A DNA stretch of 64,000 nt from Adineta ricciae. Its lineage: Eukaryota > Rotifera > Eurotatoria > Adinetida > Adinetidae. Shown here in pieces: positions 39,366 to 52,000 of this stretch (the stretch's first letter is position 1; the number at the start of each line of letters is the position of its first letter). Under the pieces are notes generated by a model. That model saw only the letters and a program-made list of their open reading frames with translations, ran no database searches and was not told the DNA's origin. Position numbers and translations under genes: made by a program. The DNA lies in NCBI GenBank assembly GCA_905250025.1, contig CAJNOJ010000061.1, positions 310,001 to 374,000 of the forward strand, in the 5' to 3' direction.

Positions 39366-40021
39366 ATGAGTTCATCAGCTGATGCACGTGCTTCGACAAC
39401 AACAACAACATCCGTTACGGCTCAACGTCGTTTAATGCGCGATTTACGTGATCTGACACAAAATCCAGTAGAAGGTATCAATGCTGCACCTGTTAGTGCA
39501 GACAACATCTTCCAATGGAATGCCATTCTTGACGGACCTGAAGATAGTCTTTTCGAAGACGCAACTTTTGTTCTAACACTAAAATTTCCAGGAGATTATC
39601 CAAATCATCCACCTGAGGTGAAATTTGTCACGAAAGTCTTTCATCCAAATATCTGTAAGAGACAATATCTATTGGAAATTTCACGTGTTTTTTCATTGAT
39701 TTGCATTCAGATATGGATGGTTCGATTTGTCTTGATATATTACAACATCGTTGGAGTGCGAGTCTAGATGTTTCGACATTGCTTGTGTCAATTCGTTCTT
39801 TACTAACTGATCCTAATCCAGCATCACCAGCAAATTCAGAGGCAGCAATGCTCTATCAAAACCATCGTCGAGACTACGAACGACGTGTTCGAGAATACAT
39901 TGATCAACAGCTAATGGAAGATGATGAGAATGATGAAAATGATAATGATAAATCAGCAACAGATAAGAAGAATCGTGTTTCAACAACTTCGTCGCCGCCT
40001 CCTGCTGCTGCTAGCGATTAG
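39366..40021 (+). CDS. UBE2B: Ubiquitin-conjugating enzyme E2, RAD6/UBE2A-B type
   Basis: E2 enzyme that, with RAD18 or RNF20/40-type E3s, ubiquitinates PCNA and histone H2B. Two exons (39366-39654 and 39711-40021) flank a 56-bp intron, total 199 aa. Motifs are [10 protein letters not shown] at the start of helix 1, FKLTI-like [22 protein letters not shown], then DGSICLDIL with the catalytic Cys, [20 protein letters not shown] and [18 protein letters not shown]. The identity with animal UBE2A/B over the core is high. Two additions are unusual for animals: about 18 Ser/Thr-rich residues before the core, and an acidic C-terminal tail ([16 protein letters not shown]) followed by a Ser/Pro/Ala stretch. 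Yeast Rad6 also has an acidic tail, used for histone binding, whereas vertebrate UBE2A/B lack it. Confidence 0.95.
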
Positions 40022-40325
40022 TCACTGCCTTCTCTTTGATTTGTCTTTTCATTGTGTATTATATTTCAGCAACAGTGTGTCTGTTTGTATGTATCTATGT
40101 ATATATGCTTATGTCTCTCGATTTGTTTGCTATGAAATTCCTATTTCTGTAGTATGACAAAATAGTTCCAATCCTACGAACTGCTCTGCTTCTATGGCGA
40201 ATACTTTTGTTTTCTTTCACTTATTTTTTACATTGAAAAAATAAAAAAAGGAATGAAACTGATCATTGTCATGTTTCTATACAGTATATCAACGCACATT
40301 ATTTCTTAGGTGAATCGCTAATGAA
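40022..40325. other. Convergent 3' region, E2 and Roco gene
   Basis: 3' flanks; an AATAAA at 40240-40245 serves the E2 gene. No coding exon seen beyond the last Roco exon. Confidence 0.5.
40240..40245 (+). terminator. Poly(A) signal AATAAA of E2 gene
   Basis: Canonical hexamer within an A-rich run about 220 bp after the stop codon. Confidence 0.5.
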
Positions 40326-43300
40326 TTATGTTTTGCGTATGAGTCCCGGGCAAACAAAGGAGCAGGTTGTAATTTCTCGACCTAAAATAGAAGCTAGGAG
40401 TTTTTCTTACAAAAACTAAACGTTTACTTCTTACGATTATAACTTGATTCGATCAAGTAACCAAGTTGCAACCGTTCCATCAAACGGCAGTATTCAATAA
40501 TACTTAGTTCGTTAACATTGATATTGTTTGCTGTTAGTTCGTAGAATAGAATCTTTAGTAATCGCCATGAGAATTCTCCGTTTGTACGGAGACGTTGTCG
40601 ATCTTTTGCGAATAATTCTTCTGATGAGTAGTAGCCAGAGAATTGAAAGATGGGATTTTTTCGATAGTTTAACCAACAATCGAGATCTGGTCGAAAGAGA
40701 GTATGAGCGAAGATTTTATTTAGGAGATAATCGGGTTGAAGGATAAGAATCGAATGTGGTGTTTTGCCAACACATAGAATATCTCCTGTAAGTTTTAGAT
40801 AGTTTAAACACTCGTCGAATGACATCTGATTTATTTCTTCTTGCGCCTCATTGGCATCCGTTGCAATGGACGAAGTTAGATTTCGTTCTTGGAAAGATCT
40901 GAAACAAGTTTCATAGTTCATTACTAAAGCACGTTGTTGATGTAGGCCAAGTCGTTGTTTAATTAACTGTTGTTTATGCTTGTGATGTCTAACATTCCGT
41001 TGTTGCGCAATGCGCTCCAATTGTTGGAGAAACGATGTTAACATAGTTTTCTCTTTGAAATCAATTGGCAATGGAAAAAAGCGAGAGTAATGATTGACAT
41101 TCGCACCGAGCAAAAAGGTATTGACTCGAGACTGAATCTCACGGAGTAGCGTTTGTGCATGGAACATAGGTAGCACTAGCTTAGAATCGTCAATAAGGCC
41201 AATTACAGCGACAGAGACGTATTTACCATGACTAGAGAGTGATTCTAAGTACCGAAATATATGTTTTTGTAACCAGTCCTTCGACAGTAATTCAGTAGAA
41301 TCAATCGAAGCTGTGTGGCTTTCATTGCTAAAACAAATAATGTAGTTGGTATTGAGTAGAACGGCGTAGAAGTATCTCCTTACTTATGTGTATTTTGTAA
41401 AATTTCCAGTAAACTAGTGAGATTTATTGGCAAGATATACAAAGCATTCGAATCGTACATTAACGGGTATAGTATTTCGAAACTTGTTGCACTTGCCAGG
41501 TCAATAATTGCACAGTATAGATTATTCTTTGTGGAAAATGTAGATTTGTGCACCATATTGATTGATGTTTCAGACAAACGATAGTTTTTCAACGGCGGCG
41601 GATACGTTCTGCATATTTGTGAACTAGTACCAGAGAGATAATTCTGGTCAGTGAAAGGTAATTGAGGTTTATCTAATTGACGTTTAGAAGTGAACATAGC
41701 GAGCGTTTTCCGTGTTTTAGAAATGCGGCTTTCGTTGTGTAAAAGTTCCGTGACAAATGTTGTCTTCCCAACACCTTTCGGTCCGATAAAAATCAATTTC
41801 AGATGATAGAAACTTCTTGACAAGCGCTTCTCTTCCATGTCCATATAAACGAACAACGCCTCTATATCTGTCGACTTCCAGATGAAGCTCGGTGGATTGT
41901 TTATTGAGTTACCTACTAAATGAAGTCCAGTTCGCTGAGAGACATCGTTGAAAGAATTCATTGATTTAAGTCCAGTCATTCGTCGAATAGACAACGGAAG
42001 AGATCCAAGTTGGTTATATCGTATGTCAAGCATTTGTAATTGGATAAGTTCGCAGAATTCATTTGCAAAGTAATGTAGATGATTGTAAGATAGATCTAAT
42101 AATAGCAGTGATCGACTTTGTGAAAATTTCTCTTCGATTGTATAGATTTGATTGTGACTAACGATTAGCTTTTTCAGCATGGGCAAACCGGCAAACAGTT
42201 CGGAAAGTGAAGTTAATCTGTTCTTCGATAGATTCAGTTGTTCTAATCGAGTTAGTCCGAGTAAATGTTTTGATATCGTACGGATATGATTCATTGATAT
42301 ATCGAGTACTTTCAATTGTGATATCATGCATACAGATTGTGGTATTTCATGAAAAGAGTTATTGGATAGAAATAATTCGGTTAGATTGAAGAGAGTTTGT
42401 TCAGCAGGTATGGAATTGATCTTTGTCTCTTCTAAATCTAAGACGGCTAAACCTTCGAGTTCGAATATGATTGATGGAATATGCTGCGATTGAACTTTGC
42501 CTTGGTCGATCAATAGAATGATGTAGTCATCGAGTGTTTTAGAGAATTGTTTGTAGTTAAGTTTTAACTGGGATAGTTGACGGCATTCCGTTAAAGTTTC
42601 GGGTAGATTATCGATGGGATTCTCAAGTATATCGATCATTTTGATTTGATCACAGAAGGCAATTTCTGCTGGAAGTGTAACGAGACCCATTCGACACAAG
42701 CGAAGATATTGCAAGTTTACCAAATTACCTACGTACACGTAAAATTAGTTTTCAGACGAAAACTCGAATTCTTCAGCTTACCGATCTCGCCACTTATATA
42801 TCCTACTTTATTACCACTCAAATCAAGTTTAATCAAACTAGTCGTAGACCAGATAACAGCTGGAATATCCCTTAAATTACAATCGGCTACTATCAATGTC
42901 TGAAGATTTGTTAAATGATGGAATTCATGTGGAAAGCATGGTTCGTCATTGAGAATGTCTTCGAGAACTAATGGATTGTAAGATATATCCAAATAGTTAA
43001 GATGGACCAATGAACAAATCTCGCGTGGCACGCAAGACAGATGATTGTGTGACAGAATCAATCGACGAAGATGAACAACTAAAGATCAATCGTATAGGAT
43101 GAGGAATCGGTAAAAATTGCGACTTACTTTCGAAAATTTCGATAGGTACGAGAAATATTCCATGTGAACTTAGGTTTTTCGTTTCAGAAGTGTTCGTTTC
43201 ATTCGTACGAAGCAAACTCTTATTTCTTTTGAAAGCTGTTCGAGTTTTCAGTATTGATTGAATTGATAATTTCGAATTGGAAGATTGTTTTTGCGACTCT

Positions 43301-43509
43301 ATTGATTTCGGTGATGCGCCCATTACTGAATGTTCTAAATAGTCGGTCGTATCGATATCTTGTACGTCTGATTTGATCGTTTCAGAAGACGTATCTTCCA
43401 TTATGTTCGGATTCAACGATGCTCGTTTTGGTTGAAATGCATAAGAGTTTCGATTTCGAGGCGGATAATCACCTTGAGAGAAACTAACTCGACGACAGTT
43501 GCCAGCCAT
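40326..43509 (-). CDS. Roco-family LRR-Roc-COR protein, no kinase domain
   Basis: Roco proteins combine leucine-rich repeats with a Ras-like Roc and a COR dimerisation domain (LRRK, MFHAS1 and others). The ATG at 43509 begins a basic, Ser-rich N terminus of about 170 aa (QSILKTRTAFKRNKSLL). At least ten LRRs follow (LRRLILSHNHLSCVP, LKVLDISMNHIRTIS, LLLLDLSYNHLHYF and others). The Roc domain has an intact P-loop, FIGPKGVGKTTF. The G3 position reads IIDLASATSF where Roco proteins have D-x-A-G, and no N/T-K/H-x-D G4 motif is seen (AVIGLIDDSK instead). A COR-like region follows (DFKEKTMLTSFLQQLERIA, YLKLTGDILCV, LERLQLGYLIES-type end). The frame seems to stop at 40424, but a 53-bp intron (40382-40434) joins SSYN to a last exon RREITTCSFVCPGLIRKT, stop 40326. 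No kinase, WD40 or death domain is present. Confidence 0.88.
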
Positions 43510-43740
43510 ATCGCACGAACGAATAAGTATTTAATGGATGGAAAAAGAGTAAGAATGTTTTTCAAGTTTTTGAATGATTTACTCGATAGAGTAACACCGG
43601 AAGTATCGATTTTCACTTCATTTATTTTCGCCATTGCTTCCCTAGTGACATTGGTTGAGAAAGTTTTACGAAAGAAATATATACCATAAAAACGATCAGT
43701 TTTTATATCTGTACGTGTTCTTATAGATATTTGTATAGTG
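43510..43740. promoter_or_regulatory. Divergent promoter, Roco gene and coiled-coil gene 1
   Basis: Only 231 bp separate the Roco start codon from that of the coiled-coil/zinc-finger gene on the other strand, so both promoters must share this interval. Confidence 0.55.
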
Positions 43741-44527
43741 ATGGACACTCTATTGATTACACCCAGTCAATTTTTGCTAGATGATGGTGCGGTTGCAGAA
43801 AGCACGATTCGAGAGATATTTTTTCGCCATTGGGAAAAAATGAAAGATGAATTTTTGGCAGCGGGAAATCAGATCAATATATGGCGTCAAACAATGATTA
43901 ATGATACGAATAAATATGCCGATGAACTACTTCACGCTCTTGCTAATGACTTTAATCGATTTAAATCAAGCTGTCAGCAGCAATGTGATGAAAATTTAGC
44001 GAAGGCATATGCATATCATGAAATCCAAAATGTTGAGCTATACAACGAACTCTGCGAAAGTTGCCGATCTCTAAAGTTTCAGTTGGCACGACTTGAATCA
44101 GCGACAGGTGAATTACATAGCTATAGAATTGTAACTATTGAAGAGCAAATCGAAAAAGAAAGAATTGCCAATTCTTGTGTGAACGAGTCTCAAACTAAAT
44201 CTGAAACAAAGCACATTTCTAATAGTGAAATTCATCAATACATAGATCACGATTCATCTCTTAGTACTTTGTCTTCGAATTCAAATAGGCCAGAGTGAGT
44301 CTGTTATAAACTTGCATTGATTTCTTATAAAGTTTTGTGCTTTTTCAAGAACTGAATCCATTCTAATGGAATCTTCAAAACAATGTGTTTCAATAGATAT
44401 TGCAAGCAATAACGAGTCAAATTCGAATGATGATGAGAAATGTCCAACATGTTACATGATATTCACAAAAGACATGACCATAGATAAACGTTCTGAACAT
44501 GTACAAGAACATTATTTTAATGACTGA
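43741..44527 (+). CDS. Coiled-coil protein 1 with C-terminal UBZ/CALCOCO-type zinc finger
   Basis: Two exons (43741-44294 and 44350-44527) joined in phase 2 give 243 aa. Residues about 20-150 are a charged alpha-helical, probably coiled-coil region (REIFFRHWEKMKDEF, NELCESCRSLKFQLARLES). A Ser/Glu-rich linker follows, then a C-terminal finger, KCPTCYMIF then EHVQEHY, with spacing C-x2-C...H-x3-H. This resembles the ubiquitin-binding fingers at the C termini of TAX1BP1 and CALCOCO2 (CP.C...F, H...H). No SKICH domain is present. The next gene downstream is a tandem paralogue with the same intron position and phase. Function is unknown; ubiquitin binding is an inference from the finger. The upstream neighbour, head to head, is the Roco gene. 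Confidence 0.72.
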
Positions 44528-44965
44528 AGATTATCAGACCATTGATTGTGTTTTATCTCTCTTTTTGATATATTCCTGAGTACGAACGAAATAAAATGTT
44601 TGTAGATCTTTCTTAGCTGAGAAGATTGAACTGTAGATATCAAATGAAGTATTCAGCTGGAATTGGAAATAATTCCCTTCAAAACTATCAGAGTTGATTC
44701 AATATTATCAAACTTAGAATTTCTGATGTGTGCGGTAATGTGTTAAGGGAATGGTTAGTCATCAAAACACTTTTACAATGCACCAGTTTCCATTTCTCTT
44801 TCTTCCGATTATTTGTTTGCGCACTTATTTCTCTCGTTGTCTCGTGGCTTTTTTTTCAGTTCTTCGGTAAATTTGTACAAAGACATGTTGTTAGGGTTCT
44901 TCGGTGTCGCTTTTTTGTATCGATATGCACGCAAAAACATGCAATCTTTTTCAGATTTCTACGCA
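44528..44965. other. Intergenic between tandem coiled-coil genes
   Basis: Contains an AATAAA at 44590-44595 for gene 1, then T-rich sequence. Open reading here uses no good ATG; a tttttcag acceptor ending at 44954 lies just before the gene-2 ATG. Confidence 0.45.
44590..44595 (+). terminator. Poly(A) signal AATAAA of coiled-coil gene 1
   Basis: Canonical hexamer 62 bp after the stop codon, so gene 1 probably ends its own transcript before gene 2. Confidence 0.5.
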
Positions 44966-45732
44966 ATGGCAGGCAAAAGCTCAGACCGGATTGATACAGT
45001 GGTGTCAAGAAAGGAGTATATGGACGAGATTGACGCGATATATAAAAGGCAGTATAAAAATATGAAAGAAGATTATTGCTCAACCATGAAGAAAATCGAG
45101 GAATGGTGTTCTCAATGTGTTCAACGGATAAATGAACATGCTATCGCACAGAAAGCTCATCTCGTGGATGCTTACACGCTCAGAAAACAGTTCTTGAAGA
45201 AACGATGTGAAGAAATCGTTAATTTAGCCTGCAGCAGCTCTGATCAAACTGAAAAGAATTCATTCGAAGAATTGTGTGCTAAATTTCATAATTTAAATGT
45301 TCAATACTGGGAACTTAGACGTGTCACACATGAATGGACCAGATTGGATGTGATTATCACATTAGAACTGGAAGAAACAAGAAGTGCGGATAGCACGGCT
45401 ACGCTACACAGTGCTAGAAGGCGAAGAAGACAACATAAACTTGAAGATACAACAGCACACATTAACAAGACCTCATCCGAAAAGCAATCTTCTGATTCAA
45501 CATCTTCAAATTTAGATCATAAGAAGTATGTGTTGCTCGCTTGAACATTTCTAAACTACCTTTGCGCGTTAGTCATTCACAAGTAGACGAAACACAAGCT
45601 GGAACAAATGATTCTGTAACAGATGATTTTACGAATAAATGTCCTATATGTTATATGATATATCCAAGAAGTTTTACGATCTATGATCGTCAAAGACACG
45701 TGAATGCACACATGGACGAAGAACCGAACTGA
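44966..45732 (+). CDS. Coiled-coil protein 2 with C-terminal UBZ/CALCOCO-type zinc finger
   Basis: Tandem paralogue of the preceding gene: exons 44966-45525 and 45573-45732, phase-2 junction, 239 aa. I chose the ATG 44966-44968 because it follows an acceptor-like tttttcag and the reading upstream is hydrophobic noise. The helical part (EIDAIYKRQYKNMKEDY, MKKIEEWCSQCVQRINEH, NVQYWELRRVTHEW) is Cys-containing and charged. A basic stretch (SARRRRRQHKLED) is absent from gene 1. The finger is KCPICYMIYPRSF then RHVNAHMDEE, the same C-x2-C-YMI start as gene 1. The helices have diverged strongly while the finger and gene structure are kept, which suggests an old duplication with selection on the finger. 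Function unknown. Confidence 0.72.
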
Positions 45733-46029
45733 TGGTAATTTAAGTGCGTTTTGTTGTAATAATACTAATGCATCATCTAAATATCTACTAAAAATATGAG
45801 AACTATGATGTAATCTGGCTGCTCTGAATAGATGAAAATCGCTTGTCAAATATTGTACTTCTTTTACAACATTCTTGGCGTTTATTCATTGTATCCTAGC
45901 TCTTCAATTGAGATAAGTAACTGTTGAATTTATTGTTTGCAAGATTCACAAACAAAGGCGATAGTATATTCTTTTTTAAAAGAAATCCTTGCTTATACAA
46001 AACAAAACACTGTACAAAAAATGCTCCTT

Positions 46030-49000
46030 CTAATCATCGACAGATCCATAATCAATGTTGTCATCAATCTCTTCAGCATACGCATGATTTTTTCCCGACT
46101 GCCCATGTTGTTGTTGTTGTTGTTGTTGTCGTCGTCGGTCATTTTGATAGTCATCGTTTTCTTTTCTCTTCGCACTTCCATCATCATTGTCGTCATAACC
46201 CATAGTATCTGATGCGCCCATCTTACGTCCAGTTGCAGCATAGATCGCTGATAATAAACTTGGATTGATATAATGAGAAAAGTAGCGTTCGGAAACATGC
46301 TGTTGCAGTTCATCTAACAGCATACCAGCCTACATTTCCGACGAGAAGATCAAATATTGAATGGAATTAAGAAAAATTTTACTTGTTTGTATTTCTCTCG
46401 GCGTCCGAAATGTTCGATTAATATACCATAGAGGTCACCTGGATGGACACCTGTAAAGATCTTTTGCTCACTCAATAAACCAGCTAATTCACGAGCACCC
46501 GTTTCCGGATCACCGGCATATCGACTGAAAGGGGGAACACACGTGATCAAATCAGTTTCCTATTGAATTTCTTACTCTTTAGCATCAAGGAATCGTTTGA
46601 TATTTCGACATTTGAGTTCGATTTCTTGTAATGTTTCATCCTTAGTAAAGGTGTTCTCTCCATTATCTCGTAATGTCTTATATGCTTCCATTAATGCCTC
46701 TAAATAAAAGCACAGGGATCAATTGCACAGAATTAATGTGCTCAAAGTTTGTTTTTGTACCTAGGGCTTTGGAATAATCTCGATATTCTTCGATTTCGAT
46801 CTAATAAAAACAACATTATTGTACTTCTTCTATAATTCTCGTAAATGAGTATCGTACTTGAGCGCACATATCGTAAAACTGTGCGAGTTTCTCGTATGCT
46901 TTTGCACGTTTATAAAAGTTCATGATATTTTGTAATGCATCAGGATGCTTCTTCCAATCCAACGTTTTCAAATAATCAGCAGCAAGTAGATAAACTTCAC
47001 GATTACGTGCAACATTAGCAAATGTACTTATACGCTCTACATCGCCTGCATGAATCAACGCACGCATTGACTGAAAAAGCAAAGAAACGATTGATACGAT
47101 GTGATCAATCGAACAAGAATAAATTACTTTTATTTTATTGCCAGCATCAAGATATTTCTTAGCTGCACCAGCATACGCTCCTTGACTAACGGCTAGATCA
47201 CCTAGTTTTTCGCAAATAGCTTGGTATCTCGGCATGTCTTCTTCGTTTGTAGCTGAAAGAGATGCGGTATATATATAAGAGATCTTTGAGTAAAGAGAAA
47301 AGATTTTACGTTTAGCTGGACTCAATCGTTCCAATAATTCTTCTGTTAATGGTATTTCATTTCGAATAGCTAGGTCTGCTGCTTCATCAACCTATAACAA
47401 TCAATGTGAAAATATAATTATAGAAAACTTCGGTAGAAACTCACTCGATCGATGGCAGCGAGCAGGTCAACGGCTTTGTCAAATTGTTTCAATTGCATAA
47501 AATAATCTGCCATTCGCGTAACTTGAGTTGGATCAGCATTCTTCCCAACACTAAATTAATACAAAAAATACTGAATGAAAGCAATTTCTTGCTGCACACA
47601 AACCTATCAGCAATCTGTGCTAATGCTGAATATCGTTCGTGTCTAAACGCCAAATCGATTGCTTTCGAAGTTAACCCAGCCTAAATCAAATCCGATATCA
47701 ATGATTTTGCTTGCGATTTGAAATCAATCTACTTTGTGATAGAGTAGAATGGCACGATCCTCTTGCATAGGTAACGTTTGAAAGTATCGTGCAGCTTCGA
47801 GCATGTCATCAGGTGTACCTTGTGCAGCAATATTAGCCATATATTCATCCAAATGATTATCCTAAAAGAATTGCGAATATAACTGTTGACTTTGAGCATT
47901 AAAAACCGTACTCGACAGAGTCGCATGGCATTGCTTATTGCAGATGCTTGTTGAAAATAAGCAATCGCTTGTTTAAAATCGCCTTTCTTCTCGAAATATC
48001 GTGCCATATGATAACAGGCTGCTTTATTTCCAGTATCTGAACATAATTCAATAGCCTAAAAGCAAATCAGTTTAGATGAGAAATATCAATGATCGACGTA
48101 TTTTATACTTTAGTTGGTTGATCTTGTTCACAGAGTAATCGACAAAGAGATAAATTATCATCTGCTTTACGATAACATCCCAAGGCATCTTCAATTTTTC
48201 CTCGACTTTCAAAATATCGTCCCCACCAACGAAATAACTTCCTAAAACCCAACACAATGTAGACAAACAATTCTACTCGTATAACACTTACGGATCGTTT
48301 TTGTTCGCTGTATAGGCTTTGTATCCTGCCATATCTCGTCGATCGAGGAACATTCGCCGTACCTCTGTTGTTTGTGTACCAGATTTTTCATAACTATTGT
48401 TTGACAAAAAAACTCCTAGTACATTCAACAATCAGATATCAAGTATTTACTATTCAATAGCTTTGTCCAATTGATTGTTTTCTTCGAAATATTTCGCATA
48501 ATTGTAATATGTATTTCGTAAATGTATTCGATCATGTCGTGTCGCTGTATCGATGGCTTTTTCCCATTCATTGGTCGATTGATACAGTTGATTGAGAAGA
48601 TCATACTGCTTTGATTGAAGGAGAATTTTTTCTGCTTCTTCCTTTTTAAAATGAAAGCCAAAACGAGTTTTATTATCTCACAACGAGCCCATCAAACGTA
48701 CCTTCATATTCAAGTGTATGGCTAAGATCGCTACTTTGGTGTCGGGATTGTCTTGATCAGCATTGCGTAAAGCTCGGGCACCTCGAAATAGACCCATTTT
48801 TCCAAGGCAAATTTTCGCAACATCCGCCCGTCGAGTTAAAACACACATGCGGGCCAGATTTTCCCAGACACTTTCTCTACAAATAATCAATTCTCGCGTA
48901 TGTTTTTATCGCAACAGAAGGATTGATCTCACTTTTTAATAATTTTAATTGCTTTGAACGCAGCATCGAGATCCCCTAACGTTAAATTGTAACCGAAATT

Positions 49001-52000
49001 CATGATTGCATCAATAATATTCTTCTCCAGACCGTTAATACCGACGAAATCACCCATTGTTTTTCCAGTTAGATAGTCGGAATAGACGATGCTTTCTGAG
49101 AAAACGAAAACAAGCCGAATGAATATCACAGCTATCAATATTTTTCCTACCACCAAGTTCAGCATCGGTAAAGAATCCATTCGAATGATTTTCATGATTG
49201 TTTGTTTGAGGAAACAGACCAGTTGCATCGATTGCATCAAGTTTAGGCAACTGAATACGAATACGAGAACTCTTAATAGCTGTGTTTTCGTCGGCCACCT
49301 CTGGTAGATCAACTTTGGATTCGTTCAACGTTTTATTGGGTTTTACTGCATGCACATTTAATTCAACATTTTTATCCTAATGAGAGAGCAGCGAAAAGCT
49401 TGTCAAATATGACGATGAAAATGAATTTATATTACTCGAGTGACGAAGAAATAGAATGGAATTTTAATTGCTATCAATTGACGATAAGATGCGTTGCGAA
49501 GAAAGACCTCTTTGGGTAAAATTTGATTGTCCGGTGTACAGAACATACTGACAATCAGTGATTCTGCCTACAAGCAAAATGCATAATTGTCAGATGAATG
49601 AACATTTCAAAGGAAATATCTATATGTACCGAATCTTCATTATTAACTGACATGACTTCACGAGAAGCAGCCGGATGACCATCAATCATTGTCGATTCGC
49701 CATCACCCACACCTCTACTTGTCAAAAGAAGATCATCCGTAGTTAACGATGCACTTAAATCAAATTTCTGTTGATGTAAATAGATCTCCAAGGCCATCAA
49801 TCGAGCATCTTCAGAATCCCATTGAATATTTGACGGATAACGACGATATTGTGGGGCAGTTTGTGATGTGGCATCCTTTCGTCGAATCAATCCGTATTCA
49901 CTTCCTGTTAATTTCTCTGAACTAAAATCAAAATTATTCACGATATCTTTTTCCACGTCCCAGACATAAACACGGCTGCTCGGTTGAAGATTCGTCTACG
50001 AAAACCGTAGTAGGACAAGTTTTAACAAAGTTGCCAATCTTACCTGTGCTGTCAAAACCGTAACTTTTGTTCCCACACAATTAATTGCCAATTCTCTTAT
50101 CGAGTCAACAGATGGTGTATGCGAATTAATATTCAATGTTTTACCAAGTTGTTGTAATTCGCTAGGATAAGAAATGAAAATAATGAATGGAAAATGATAT
50201 CTCATTCTTTCCCACTTACCGACGAGATATATCAAATACTTTTACGTAGCCTTTATTCGATCCGATGACAAGAAAAGATGCATTGGAATTCATTATTGTT
50301 ACTTCGCCTTCATTTTGTCCAAATGCCAACGACTGCCGAGATGTACCCTTTTGATTAAAATAAACAACGATTCTTCCTATCAATCGAATTCATAGGAGTC
50401 TTACTTGAAACGACATAGCATTAACACGACCATTCTCAAGCACGAAGAGTAACTGATCGTACAAGACAACATTCGATGGTGAGCACGAGACTATGCCTTT
50501 ATTATTACGAACAACTTTCTCTTCTTCCGATTTCGACGCGTCATAGATGAGTTCATAAACACGAAGTTGTTTCTTATTCCACACAGCAATATGATTCTAA
50601 ACGTTTATAAATCCTCACTTTTCGTATCACACAGACAGGAAATATTTTACTTTTGAAACGCATAGATTTTTAAACGGCATATCCAGTTCTTCTTCTTTGA
50701 CGATACTATATCGAAAGAATGCGATATGAACCACAGTAGGACTCAATTGCACAACAGCCAACTAGGTAAATCAGGAATAGACAATGATCTTATCAGTTTG
50801 ATCTAGCTTACGTTATCCCGATAAGCTGCTGACATATCTTCATTAGTCAGCATATATAGTTGCGAATTTAAATTTGCCGCAAGACAGTTTCGTTGTGGAC
50901 AATACTAAACAACAACATTGAAACCAATGTTTATGTGGATGTCGTCTTACTTTCACTTTGCGAATAGGTAACCCATTGCATATATGTTTAACTCGCTGGA
51001 GGTTCCATTGTTTTTCCATATCTATTGCGCGGCGACTTGGAGTGTAGACCCAAAAGGCAATATTTCCTTTACTTGTACCAGCAGCAATAATGCCTAGTAG
51101 AAAAAAATTGCCACTTATTTATCATCTTCCAACAATCTTTTTGATGATTCACCTTTTGCAGCACTATAGGATAAACAGATGAGAACTTCATTGTTAGCGA
51201 AACCCATTGCTGGACTGAGTTTCAGTAAAATATTATCGGATGAATTTAAATCGATCATTCGTATTGTTGATTCACCAGTGACATATGCGAATAAATTTGT
51301 ACCGATTAACGTAAAATCAGAATCCATTGGACGACCAGATAATTTCCCCTATAAGAAAAAGTCATTTGTTCGGTTATGATCAACTCCGCAAATATGCTTC
51401 GTTTTCTTACTGAATGTGTAGGAATTAAAACGTCAGATTGCGTCTGAATCTGTTGAATATTATATTGTGTCATCATGTTTGTTACAGTAATAACAATAAG
51501 AATGTTATGATCATACGAATGTAATAAACGTGCAATACCATCATCGGCTGAACAAGCTTTCTGCAATCGATCCGTAACAGTGTAAACAGTGCCTTTATCT
51601 GTGCCAACAAAGAACATCGTTGGTTCATACGAATGTCCTCGACTTGTTTTCATCGCCAGCATGTCCAATGCGGCCTGATCACCTTCGACTGCTGCTCGTG
51701 CCAGATCTCGATAATCCCTATGAAACAATATACTTCTTGGAATAGGCGTGACTTTCTATTTTACATACTGATCAGATCGACCGATTGGTGTTGATTTGCA
51801 TAATACGTAAGTAATAGCTTCACCAGGTGTGTTCACTTGTAACATGACACTTTGTTGAGATACCTGTGCAAGAGAATCAGCTTTCCAGACGACGATCATA
51901 CCTTCCTAAAAAATCATATGCAAACTTCGGTCAGAAATCAAGTTTTGATTCATTTCCTCTTTGACATGCCTGATCAGTGGACAATAATTGAGTACCCTCG

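Noticed and set aside
45924-46313. Overlapping frames on both strands at the IFT140 3' end
   Set aside because: They are shadows of the IFT140 C terminus and its CAA repeat.
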